Assembly: GCA_021850345.1 (NCBI GenBank)
Contig: JAJZMN010000266.1
Location: forward strand, 1 to 16,476
Direction of reading: 5' to 3'
DNA from: Actinomycetes bacterium
Lineage (GTDB): Bacteria > Actinomycetota > Acidimicrobiia > Acidimicrobiales > RAAP-2
DNA length: 16,476 nucleotides
Position numbers and translations under genes: made by a program. Positions within the stretch are counted from its first letter, which is position 1, and every line of letters starts with the position of its first letter. Positions 1 to 6,433 of the stretch are shown in pieces. The notes under the pieces were generated by a model, which searched no databases, was not told where the DNA came from, and saw nothing but the letters and a program-made list of their open reading frames with translations.

Positions 1-1
1 C

Positions 2-113
2 AAGCTCGACTCGGTCGTCTCCGACGTCCTCGGCAAGGGACCGCGCGCGATGATCGAGGCCCTCATCGCCGGCGAGCGTGACCCCAACGTGCTGGCTGAG
101 ATGGCAAGCAGCC
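2..113 (+). pseudogene. IS110-type transposase remnant (internal fragment)
   Basis: The reading frame from base 2 encodes KLDSVVSDVLGKGPRAMIEA followed by LIAGERDPNVLAEMA. This block (a region after the DEDD domain with the 'GRAMIEALIAGERDP' signature) is typical of IS110-family transposases, which move insertion sequences through a DEDD-type, site-specific mechanism. The upstream part lies outside the window. After about base 113 the family resemblance stops abruptly and the expected arginine/leucine-rich continuation and Transposase_20 domain are missing, so this is a truncated remnant. The frame stays open by chance far beyond this point, but the residues there look like random GC-rich translation. 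Recognition is from memory of the family, and the fragment is short. Confidence 0.75.
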
Positions 114-555
114 CATCGCCCGCGCGCTGGAGCAGGTCGCCCCAAGGTCCCCTTGACAGCGCGACGACGACGCGTTGGCCGTCCCCATCGAAGACCGCGC
201 TTCGAAAGCGACCAGACGGTCGTCGACACCACCCACGATCGGTCCAGCCTGTCACGTCTCGCTCACCAGGACAGATAGTTCCCCGGGCCGTGACAGCCGG
301 TCGGACTGCCGCTCAGGTCACGATGGAGGCTGTGGGCGCCGAGCCCCGTCCGCACGGCTCAGGCAGCCTCTTCGTGCCGAGCAACGATCATGCCTTCGAT
401 CAGGTACCAGGGCCCGGCCGGTGCAGTGTGACCCGCTCCCGGCTCGTCGATTTCGACTTCTGGACGGTCCGGTCGCGGCGGGGCGTTTCGGGTGTCGGAC
501 CGAACAGGGGGCCAGGGGGTCAGCTCGGCGCCCGCAAAGCGTCAGACAGACGTAC
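114..555. other. Gene-less stretch between transposase scrap and toxin
   Basis: No convincing gene is visible on either strand. Open frames cross the region but give arginine/proline/serine-rich translations without family resemblance. It is probably decayed mobile DNA. The only distinct motif is an insertion-sequence-end-like block at 269-287, described separately. Confidence 0.5.
269..287 (+). repeat. IS-end-like motif, upstream copy
   Basis: The block CAGATAGTTCCCCGGG (272-287) matches CAGGTAATTCCCCGGG (1273-1288) at 14 of 16 positions and in the same orientation. Extending to 269-287 against 1270-1288 gives 15 of 19. The AT-containing core followed by CCCCGGG stands out in this GC-rich DNA. 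It may be a decayed terminal repeat of the same insertion-sequence type as the block at 1270-1308. No transposase of that type is left next to it. Confidence 0.35.
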
Positions 556-561
556 TACACT
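556..561 (+). promoter_or_regulatory. -10 element of toxin-antitoxin promoter (TACACT)
   Basis: TACACT fits the TANNNT -10 consensus and lies 7 bases before the GTG at 569, the spacing expected if transcription begins at the start codon itself (leaderless mRNA, common in actinobacteria). No clear -35 element is visible. No Shine-Dalgarno sequence precedes the GTG, which supports leaderless initiation. Confidence 0.5.
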
Positions 562-568
562 GAGACCA

Positions 569-874
569 GTGGACTCGAAGCGATGCCCCGATTGGCAGTA
601 CCGCGCCGAGTACATCGCGTCGCGTGCGGCCAGACGTCCCGGCGATGCCGACATCGAACCCGCGTGGGCGGACGAAGCCTTCGCGGACGACGACGCCCTT
701 GTCGACTCGCCGGATCCCGCTTCGAGGTCCGGGAAGACCGATCGTCTGGTCGGCTACTCGAGAACGGCTCGGATGGTCATCGTCGTGGTCTACCTCCGCG
801 ACGAGCTGATCGGCGTGAACGCATGGAAGGCGAACGAGACCCAGACCCGCAGATACTGGGAGGACCAACTATGA
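569..874 (+). CDS. Putative toxin of a toxin-antitoxin pair (BrnT-like small protein)
   Basis: This 101-residue protein is likely the toxin of a type II toxin-antitoxin module. The core reads ADIEPAWADEAFADDDALVD, then a GYSRTARMVIVVVYLRDELI strand pair, then GVNAWKANETQTRRYWEDQL. The order helix-with-'EPAWADEAFAD', 'GYS', hydrophobic strands and terminal 'NAWKANxxxxRxY' resembles small actinobacterial toxin proteins of the BrnT type, which are predicted ribonucleases. I infer this from pattern memory, and no catalytic residue is proven. The GTG at 569 was chosen because it sits 7 bases after a TACACT -10 element. The frame is open much further upstream, but that part has no protein-like character. 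The stop overlaps the next gene's start in ATGA, so the pair is translationally coupled. Toxin-first order is as in brnTA. Alternative: an uncharacterised conserved protein regulated by the downstream repressor. Confidence 0.7.
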   Translation: MDSKRCPDWQYRAEYIASRAARRPGDADIEPAWADEAFADDDALVDSPDPASRSGKTDRLVGYSRTARMVIVVVYLRDELIGVNAWKANETQTRRYWEDQL

Positions 875-1197
875 AGAACAAGGACCTTCGAGAGCTCGTC
901 GAAGAGGAGACCGCGGCATCCGAGGTGAGCCGGGACGCGGCGCTCTCGGAGCGTGTCGTTCGTAAGGGCCGGACCCGATCGGTCGTCTACTCCGTCCGGC
1001 TCACCCCCGAGCAGACCGACGAGATCCAGCGGATCGCAGACGAGGCGGGCATCCCCGCGTCGGCGTTGGTCCGTGACTGGGTCGTCGAAGGACTCGCCGC
1101 GGAACGCGCTACTGGCACTCTGGATTCGCTCGTTGACACGCTGTCGCGCGACGTCGACAAGCTCCGCCGCAGCGTCGCCCGACGAGAGGCGTCCTGA
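871..1197 (+). CDS. Ribbon-helix-helix antitoxin / transcriptional autorepressor
   Basis: This 108-residue protein starts at an ATG overlapping the toxin stop (ATGA). The centre reads TRSVVYSVRLTPEQTDEIQR followed by IADEAGIPASALVRDWVVEG: one short beta strand with alternating residues, then two helices separated by a 'GIPAS' turn. That is the ribbon-helix-helix (CopG/MetJ/BrnA-like) DNA-binding fold, which dimerises and binds operator DNA through the strand. Antitoxins of this class neutralise the toxin with one terminus and repress their own promoter with the fold. Here the acidic N-terminus (KDLRELVEEETAAS) or the C-terminal helix could contact the toxin. The likely operator is around the TACACT promoter at 556. 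The antitoxin role is inferred from overlap and fold. Confidence 0.75.
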   Translation: MKNKDLRELVEEETAASEVSRDAALSERVVRKGRTRSVVYSVRLTPEQTDEIQRIADEAGIPASALVRDWVVEGLAAERATGTLDSLVDTLSRDVDKLRRSVARREAS

Positions 1198-1269
1198 TTA
1201 TCGCCAGAGATTCACGCACTGAGTAGGCGCGTGCCCCATGCAATGCCCTATGCAGAGCCCGTTGGTGAC

Positions 1270-1308
1270 GATCAGGTAATTCCCCGGGGGTCGATCACCG
1301 AATTCCCC
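1270..1308 (+). mobile_element. IS21-like terminal repeat remnant
   Basis: Two short repeats lie 23 bases apart: ATCAGGTAATTCCCC (1271-1285) and ATCACCGAATTCCCC (1294-1308), matching at 12 of 15 positions. A 'GACGATCAGGTAATTCCCC' motif with a second, degenerate repeat inside is what I remember for ends of IS21-family elements, which carry multiple terminal repeats bound by the IstA transposase. No istA or istB is present in the window, so this is an orphan end or a solo scar. Confidence 0.5.
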
Positions 1309-1333
1309 CACCCGGTCCGGGTGTAGTCCTAAC

Positions 1334-1346
1334 GGGGCTCCGCCCC
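1334..1346. terminator. Short GC hairpin GGGGC-TCC-GCCCC
   Basis: A perfect 5-bp GC stem with a 3-base loop. There is no U-tract, so intrinsic termination is uncertain. It may be a weak terminator for the toxin-antitoxin transcript or part of a mobile-element end. Confidence 0.3.
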
Positions 1347-1535
1347 AGCCCGACAAGTCGGTGTCCGCGGCGCTTCCAGGTTGGCGATCCGAGGTCGAGG
1401 GCTGGGGCGAAGTCGCCGGGGCCGGGCGTGGGCTCCGGCCGAGCGCACTGCTTGGCCGGGTGCTAACCCTGCCGTCATGAACCGCCCGAAGCGGTTGGGG
1501 GCCCTCTGCGGGGCCAGCGACGACCGGAGCCCGAG

Positions 1536-3132
1536 ATGACCGTACCCCGCTCGGTGGCCGACGTGCTGAGCGGCCACGTGACCCTCGAGGTGGAGTGCAT
1601 CGACCGCATGTACCTCAACCTCTACGTGCCGAAGCTCCAGTACGAGACCGGGATAGTGGGGTTCTTCAAGGGGCATCGCGGCGCCACGTTCGCCTCCTCG
1701 GCGCTCATGGACCCGATGACCAAGGACTTCGTGAAGGCGGTCGAGCGGTTCGTCCACGACCAGGGCGTCGATCTCGGCACCTTCGAGAAAGGCCAGCGCA
1801 AGGACGACATCGCCCTCGCCTACCTGGCCGGCTTTGACGCCGCCGAAGGCGTGCTTTTCGTTGGCAAGGCCCAGGAGAAGACGGTCGCCTACCGCACCGA
1901 GAAGCGCCGCTGACCCACCACCGGCAAGACCTACCCGTGGATCGTGCGGGCGAGCCTTCTCGTCAACCACTACTACTTCTACTGCGTCGACAAGGACTTC
2001 GGCCCCTTCTTCGTCAAGTTCTGCAGCTACTTCCCCTACAACGGCAAGTGTTGCCTGAACGGCAACGAGGGGGCCAAACGCCAAGCCGAGGCCGCCGGGA
2101 TCGCCTTCGAGCCGCTCGACAACGGCTTTCTCTCCTGCGAGGACCCCAAAGGCCTGAACCGCCTCTGCGGCCGCCTCGGTCCGGCGAAGATCGACGCCCT
2201 CGTCCGCAAGTGGCTGCAGATCCTGCCGCACCCCTTCACCGCAGCCGACCGGCTACCGCTACGACATCTCCATCCTGCAGGCCGAGTTCTCCCTGACCCA
2301 GACCCTCGACCGGCCCCTGTCGGGGCGGGTCTTCTTCGAGGAGGTGATCCGTGACAACCTCGACCTCGGCCGTCCCGACCAGGTCGCCCTGATCTTCGAG
2401 CGCCGCGTCAGCCGACGGACCCCCGGACGCTTCCGCACCCGTGTCCTCACCGAGGGCGTCGTGCCGTCGCTGCACGTCGACTACAAGAAGACCAAGATCA
2501 AGCAGTACCACAAGCTGGGCAAGGCCCTCAGGACCGAGACGACGATCAACGACGCCCGCGACTTCGGCGTGGGCAAGCGGCTCCATAACCTTCCCGCCCT
2601 GCGGGAGGTCGGCTTCTCCGCCAACCGGCGCCTCCTGGAGGTGCAACGAACGAGCTGCGACTGCCAGATCGGCGAGGACGCCTTTGCAACGGTGTGTACG
2701 CCGGTCGTCGTCGAACGACAACGTGGGCCGGCGCTCCGCTTCGGCGATCCTCGTGTCCAGGCGCTGTTGAGCGTGCTGGTCGTGTTCCGACTCCTGCCCG
2801 ACGGGTTCTCGAACCGAGACCTGCGCGTGCACCTCGCACCGCTGCTGGGGACCGACCCGGCACACATGACCGCGGGCAGGATGACCTACGACCTGCGACG
2901 CCTCCGCCTGCACGGGATCATCGAGCGGATCCCGCACACCCACCGCTACCGCGTCACACCGTTCGGGCTGCGCGTGGCGATGCTGTTCACCCGCACCTAC
3001 GCACGCGTGCTCCGTCCAGGACTCGCCCACAGCCTCGACCCCTACGCAGTGCCGACCGCCGTCCGCCGGCAGTTCGACCGGCTCGACGACGCCATCGACG
3101 CCTTCATCGCGGAGGTCGACCTGGCCGTGTGA
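1536..3132 (+). pseudogene. Broken copy of a ~530-residue uncharacterised actinobacterial protein with C-terminal winged helix
   Basis: The reading starts at ATG 1536 behind a GGAG site (1526-1529, 6-base spacing). It runs MTVPRSVADVLSGHVTLEVE to ...YRTEKRR, where a TGA (1911-1913) interrupts it. The same frame continues at once with TTGKTYPWIVRASLLVNHYY and YFPYNGKCCLNGNEGAKRQA to about base 2250, then shifts frame and resumes with GYRYDISILQAEFSLTQ (from 2251) to the stop at 3130-3132. The three blocks join into one protein of a family I recall in many actinobacteria as 'hypothetical', with no known function. Visible traits are a 'KGQRKDD' motif, an aromatic/cysteine-rich 'FKFCSYFPYN' type block (here FVKFCSYFPYN), an 'LRTETTIND' block, and a C-terminal winged-helix-like segment (MTYDLRRLRLHGIIERIPHT, then HRYRVTPFGLR) suggesting nucleic-acid binding. 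Two lesions make an active product unlikely unless they are sequencing errors. Confidence 0.8.
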
Positions 3133-3148
3133 AACTTGACTCAACCGT

Positions 3149-3163
3149 GCCGGCTTCGCCGGC
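3149..3163 (+). terminator. GCCGGC-TTC-GCCGGC hairpin after broken gene
   Basis: A perfect 6-bp GC stem with a TTC loop lies 17 bases after the stop at 3132. It is followed by CAAAG and not by a T-run. It probably ended transcription of the once-intact gene, or marks the element edge. Confidence 0.45.
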
Positions 3164-3411
3164 CAAAGCTCCCTAGTCGATCACCCGCTCCCGTCGCTCG
3201 CGGCGAGCGGCATCGTGGCGGCGACGGCGGTCGCTCAGGCGTCACTGCGGTCGAGCAGGAGCGACGACCCGACACTCGATCGGCGCCGCGGGTCCGTCCG
3301 TCCTGCGCCTGCCGGACCAGCAAGGTCATCAGGATCAATCTGCGTGGTGACGACGACGTGGCGATTCGCTCGGCCCCGGCCGATGGCCGACGTCGGCGAC
3401 GGGGGAGATCG

Positions 3412-3417
3412 TAGGCT
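3412..3417 (+). promoter_or_regulatory. -10 element TAGGCT for the ABC transporter operon
   Basis: TAGGCT fits TANNNT and is 6 bases before the GTG start at 3424, indicating a leaderless transcript. The same hexamer occurs upstream of the hybrid kinase gene (11128-11133). No -35 consensus is evident in the GC-rich spacer 3164-3411, which otherwise shows no gene. Confidence 0.5.
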
Positions 3418-3423
3418 GCCCTC

Positions 3424-4323
3424 GTGGCAGGTCTGCTGGAGCTCGACGGCCTGAGCCGGCGCTTCGGCTCGGTGACCGCCCTTGACGGGCTGACGTTCTC
3501 CGTCCCCGCTGGCCAGGTAGTCGGCTTCCTTGGACCCAACGGCGCCGGAAAGACCACGACGATGCGTGCCATCTTCGGCCTCATTGACCTCGACGCAGGT
3601 TCGGTGCGTTGGCGAGGAGATCCCGTTGGGCCGTCCCAGCGCCGCCGCTTCGGCTACATGCCGGAGGAGCGCGGGCTTTATCCGAACATGCGCGTGGGTG
3701 AGGAGCTCGAATACCTTGGTCGGCTGCACGGGATGGACGCCGACAGCGCCGCGGGTGCCACCAGGCAGTGGTTGGAACGCCTGGAGGTCGCCGACAGGGC
3801 GCGCAGCAAGGTGGAGTCTCTGTCCCACGGCAATCAGCAGCGGGTTCAGCTCGCCGCGGCCCTCGTCCACGATCCCGAGCTCCTGGTCCTGGACGAGCCG
3901 CTCGCCGGTCTGGATCCGACGGGGATCGACGCCATCGGTGAGGTCCTGGTTGAGCAGGCCCGGTCGGGGCGCTGTGTGCTCTTTTCGAGCCATCAGCTCG
4001 ATCTGGTCGAGAATCTGTGCGATGCCGTGACCATCATCGACCACGGTCGCCTGGTGGCGAGCGGGACCGTGGACCAGCTGGCGACAAGTGGTTCCCGGCG
4101 TCTCACCGTCCGCGTCGAGGGAGATCGCCAGGGAGCATGGGCGCGGGCGATCCCGGGGGTCTCGGTGTCGGAGGTGAGCGGCGGCGAGGTGCGGCTGGTC
4201 CTCGGCGACGCCACCGACAGCGACGTCGTCCTCGACGCGGCGCGTGCTGCCGGGCAGGTGACCCAGTTCGTCTTCGAGCGCCGTCGGCTGTCAGAGGTCT
4301 TCCGGGAGGCCGTCGGCCGGTGA
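3424..4323 (+). CDS. ABC transporter ATP-binding protein (NatA-like, ABC-2 exporter)
   Basis: This 299-residue cytoplasmic ATPase powers the membrane partner encoded next. Visible motifs in order are: Walker A GPNGAGKT (37-44); the 'GYMPEERGLYPNM' block (77-89), where acidic residues stand at the usual Q-loop position; signature LSHGNQQR (133-140) instead of LSGGQ; Walker B LLVLDEP (153-159); D-loop GLDP (162-165); and switch histidine H190 in FSSHQ. The PEERGLYP and LSxGNQQxVQ variants are characteristic of the NatA/YhaQ branch of ABC-2 exporters, whose members export sodium, drugs or lipids. A C-terminal domain of about 80 residues (from about 215) follows, with a typical DrrA/NatA-type length. 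The GTG at 3424 was chosen because it follows a TAGGCT -10 element by 6 bases. The stop overlaps the permease start in GTGA. The substrate is not predictable from sequence. Confidence 0.92.
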   Translation: MAGLLELDGLSRRFGSVTALDGLTFSVPAGQVVGFLGPNGAGKTTTMRAIFGLIDLDAGSVRWRGDPVGPSQRRRFGYMPEERGLYPNMRVGEELEYLGRLHGMDADSAAGATRQWLERLEVADRARSKVESLSHGNQQRVQLAAALVHDPELLVLDEPLAGLDPTGIDAIGEVLVEQARSGRCVLFSSHQLDLVENLCDAVTIIDHGRLVASGTVDQLATSGSRRLTVRVEGDRQGAWARAIPGVSVSEVSGGEVRLVLGDATDSDVVLDAARAAGQVTQFVFERRRLSEVFREAVGR

Positions 4324-5651
4324 AGGCGTACCCGGTGGTGATCGTCGCCCTTGTGGTGGTGGTCGTCGCTCTGCGGCTTCGCCTGCATCGAGGGCGTGCA
4401 CGACCCACGACGTTCCCCAGCGCCCGGCGCGGACGGTGGCGCGTCCCGAATCCGCTCGGTGACACCGGCCTTGTGGCCGGACGCGAGATTCGTGAACGAG
4501 TGCGGGGGCGCGTCTTTCGGGTGGTGACGATCGTCCTGTTCGCGGTGGTGTCCGCTGCGGTCGTCATCCCCACCCTGCACGCGGGGTCTCCCAAGGTCCA
4601 TCAGGTGGGTGTGGTCGGCGGGTCTTCCTCCCTCGACGCCGAGGTGCGCGCCGTTGCCGTCTCGGTCGGGCTGACGGTGACGCTGGTGACCGAGCCGGAC
4701 TGGAGTGCCGCCCGAGCGGCCGTGGCCGCCGGCAGGATCGATCTGGTCGTGGATGGCCGCGGGAAGATGCTCGTGCGGGACCCGGTTTCCGATACCGACA
4801 CGTCGGCTGCCGCTCGTTTGGTCCGAGACCTCTCCGCGGTGCTCGGGGCTCAGCGGGCCTTCGCCAAGGCCGGCCTCACCCCCGCCCAAGCGGCCGCCGT
4901 CGCGAACGCAAAGCCGTTGCCGGTGGAAAGCCTGCACGCGGTTCGCAAGGAGCGCACCACCTCCGAGGCAACCGCATTGATCGGCGTCATCCTCATCTTC
5001 ATCGTTCTCAGCCAGTACCTGACGTGGACCCTGATGGGGGTGATGGAGGAGAAGGCCAGTCGCGTGGTGGAGGTCCTGCTGTCCACCCTCCGTCCGCTCC
5101 AGCTGCTCGCGGGCAAGGTCATCGGGATCGGGGTCGTTGCTCTCCTGCAGGCCGTGTCGTTGGTGGCCTTCGCGCTGCTCCTGGCCAAGGCCGTGGGCTC
5201 GAGCCTGGCCCAGGGGGCGGCACCCTTCGTCGTCGCCGCCACGCTCTTGTGGCTGATTCTCGGCTACGCGTTCTACAGCTGGCTCTATGCCGCCGCCGGC
5301 TCGCTGGCCGAGCGCCAGGACCAGATCCAGAGCCTGGCACTGCCGCTCGGCGCGCCACTCATCTTCGGCTACATCGTTTCGCTCACCGGCGTGAGCACCG
5401 GCCACGCATCCCTGCTCGTCAGGGTGCTCGCCTACATTCCTTTCACGGCACCTTTGACCATGCCGACGCTGGTCGGCTTCGGTGACGCCGCCTGGTGGCA
5501 GTTCCTGGCTTCCGCGTTGATCAGCGCGGGGTGCACCGTCCTCGTCGCGCTCGCGGCCGCGTACGTCTATCGCGCAGCGGTGCTGCGCACCGGTGCGCGC
5601 GTCCACCTCCGGGAGCTGGCGCCGAGGATCGCCCGGTTCGGCCGAGGGTGA
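4320..5651 (+). CDS. ABC-2 type transporter permease (NatB/YhaP-like)
   Basis: This 443-residue integral membrane partner of the preceding ATPase starts at GTG 4320, overlapping its stop by GTGA, so the two are co-translated. The topology fits the NatB/YhaP family: an N-terminal segment (about 4-20, YPVVIVALVVVVVALRL), a second at about 66-86 (FRVVTIVLFAVVSAAVVIPT), a long soluble domain (about 87-215), then five or so membrane segments beginning at ALIGVILIFIVLSQYLTWTL. The loop MEEKASRVVEVLLSTLRPLQ followed by LLAGK is the conserved coupling segment of ABC-2 Nat-type permeases. The extra hydrophobic helix at the very N-terminus before 'GLVAGREIRERVRGRVF' is uncommon, because many homologues start near that block. 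The likely role is efflux, and the substrate is unknown. A hairpin 37 bases downstream probably ends the operon. Confidence 0.9.
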   Translation: MKAYPVVIVALVVVVVALRLRLHRGRARPTTFPSARRGRWRVPNPLGDTGLVAGREIRERVRGRVFRVVTIVLFAVVSAAVVIPTLHAGSPKVHQVGVVGGSSSLDAEVRAVAVSVGLTVTLVTEPDWSAARAAVAAGRIDLVVDGRGKMLVRDPVSDTDTSAAARLVRDLSAVLGAQRAFAKAGLTPAQAAAVANAKPLPVESLHAVRKERTTSEATALIGVILIFIVLSQYLTWTLMGVMEEKASRVVEVLLSTLRPLQLLAGKVIGIGVVALLQAVSLVAFALLLAKAVGSSLAQGAAPFVVAATLLWLILGYAFYSWLYAAAGSLAERQDQIQSLALPLGAPLIFGYIVSLTGVSTGHASLLVRVLAYIPFTAPLTMPTLVGFGDAAWWQFLASALISAGCTVLVALAAAYVYRAAVLRTGARVHLRELAPRIARFGRG

Positions 5652-5687
5652 GCGCCACCGGATCGCAGGTGGGCCGATGGACCCTCC

Positions 5688-5704
5688 CACGCCTCGTCGG
5701 CGTG
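5688..5704 (+). terminator. CACGCC-TCGTC-GGCGTG hairpin after ABC operon
   Basis: A perfect 6-bp stem with a 5-base loop lies 37 bases after the permease stop. An alternative pairing, CGCCTCG (5690-5696) with CGAGGCG (5711-5717), uses partly the same bases. No T-run follows. It could be a terminator or, given two mutually exclusive pairings, a switchable structure, though the former is simpler. Confidence 0.4.
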
Positions 5705-6302
5705 ACCGGGCGAGGCGATCTGTGCAGCGATACGTGCCGACACCCCCGGTGACGGCCGGCAGCTCACGGTTGGGCCGTCTGCCGGTGCGCGTGCGTTTTC
5801 CGCCACCGCGGGCTCCTTTGGCAGCGCGCGCACCCTGGCCGACCGGGCGTCACCGCCGTGTCCGCCCGGGGGGTGCCCGGCGCGGCTGGTTGCGCAGACA
5901 GCAGGGGTGGCGATCGACGCGCTCGCGGTGCTCTGGCGGTTCACCTCGTCCGGCTCGGAGGCTCCCTGCGGGTGTGTGCTGCCCACCGGGGCGCGGCGGT
6001 GCGGGCGCGTGAGCGCCTGGGGCCGCGGGGAGCGCGATCCCCTGGTTCGCCCGCGTCGACCACCGTCGCCCGGGGTCCGGCCGCAGCGGGGAGCAGAGCG
6101 CGGGCGGGAGAGGACGCGGCTGCTCCAGCTTGCGAAGGGTCAGTGGTCGTCCTCGGTGGGGTGATCCGAAGACCCCCTGAGGAGGCGGTTCGCTCGGACG
6201 TCGGCGGCCTCGTCCCCGTGGCGAGGTGCTCCGGTCGTCGCGGGAGATGCTCTCCGTAGCGTGGCGAAGAGAATGCGCATCGTGGGTGTCGACATTTCGT
6301 CT

Positions 6303-6317
6303 ACCGGCTGAGCCGGT
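6303..6317. promoter_or_regulatory. Inverted repeat ACCGGC-TGA-GCCGGT upstream of baeRF gene
   Basis: A perfect 6-bp inverted repeat with a 3-base centre lies 27 bases before the TATGGT -10 element, in the position of a -35 region or activator site. It may be an operator. Equally it could end a short upstream transcript. The TGA in its centre is also the stop of a 12-residue micro-frame. Confidence 0.35.
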
Positions 6318-6344
6318 CCCGTCTGCGTCGCGGCCGTCGGGGCC

Positions 6345-6350
6345 TATGGT
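6345..6350 (+). promoter_or_regulatory. -10 element TATGGT for baeRF gene
   Basis: TATGGT fits TANNNT and is identical to the hexamer before the beta-CASP gene (8416-8421). Here it is about 84 bases before the preferred GTG start, giving a leader of roughly 75 bases containing a GC-rich palindromic stretch (about 6368-6392). Confidence 0.45.
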
Positions 6351-6433
6351 GGAAGGTGGGACCGGACGGGGTGGGAGACCCGCCCCGTAAGGTCGGGCGT
6401 CCGTTCGATGAGCACGAGGACTGGAGCGGACAA

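Larger units (their letters stand above)
1198..1535. other. Spacer between antitoxin and broken gene
   Basis: Apart from the insertion-sequence-end repeats (1270-1308) and a GGGGC-TCC-GCCCC hairpin at 1334-1346, which might end antitoxin transcription or mark an element boundary, nothing gene-like is seen. The ribosome binding site of the next reading frame (GGAG at 1526-1529) closes the spacer. Confidence 0.5.
5652..6344. other. Long gene-less GC-rich spacer
   Basis: About 690 bases lie between the exporter and the baeRF promoter. Open frames exist in several phases, as expected at this GC level, but none has family resemblance, a good ribosome binding site or normal amino-acid balance (they are R/G/P/S-heavy). 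Near its 3' end are a 12-codon micro-frame (6273-6311) and a perfect hairpin (6303-6317), described separately. Confidence 0.5.

Noticed and set aside
50..568. Upstream extension of the toxin reading frame to the transposase scrap
   Set aside because: The frame happens to be open, but residues between about base 114 and 568 look random, and a -10 element directly precedes the GTG at 569. A transposase-toxin fusion is not supported.
1329..2231. 300-residue minus-strand open frame opposite the broken gene
   Set aside because: The plus strand has family-like blocks on both sides of the lesions. The minus frame is repetitive in A, V, E, G and L without a family signature.
3993..5690. 565-residue open frame on the minus strand opposite the ABC operon
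   Set aside because: It mirrors the clear exporter genes, and its translation is rich in H, R, G, D and E with no family resemblance. It is a GC-bias shadow.
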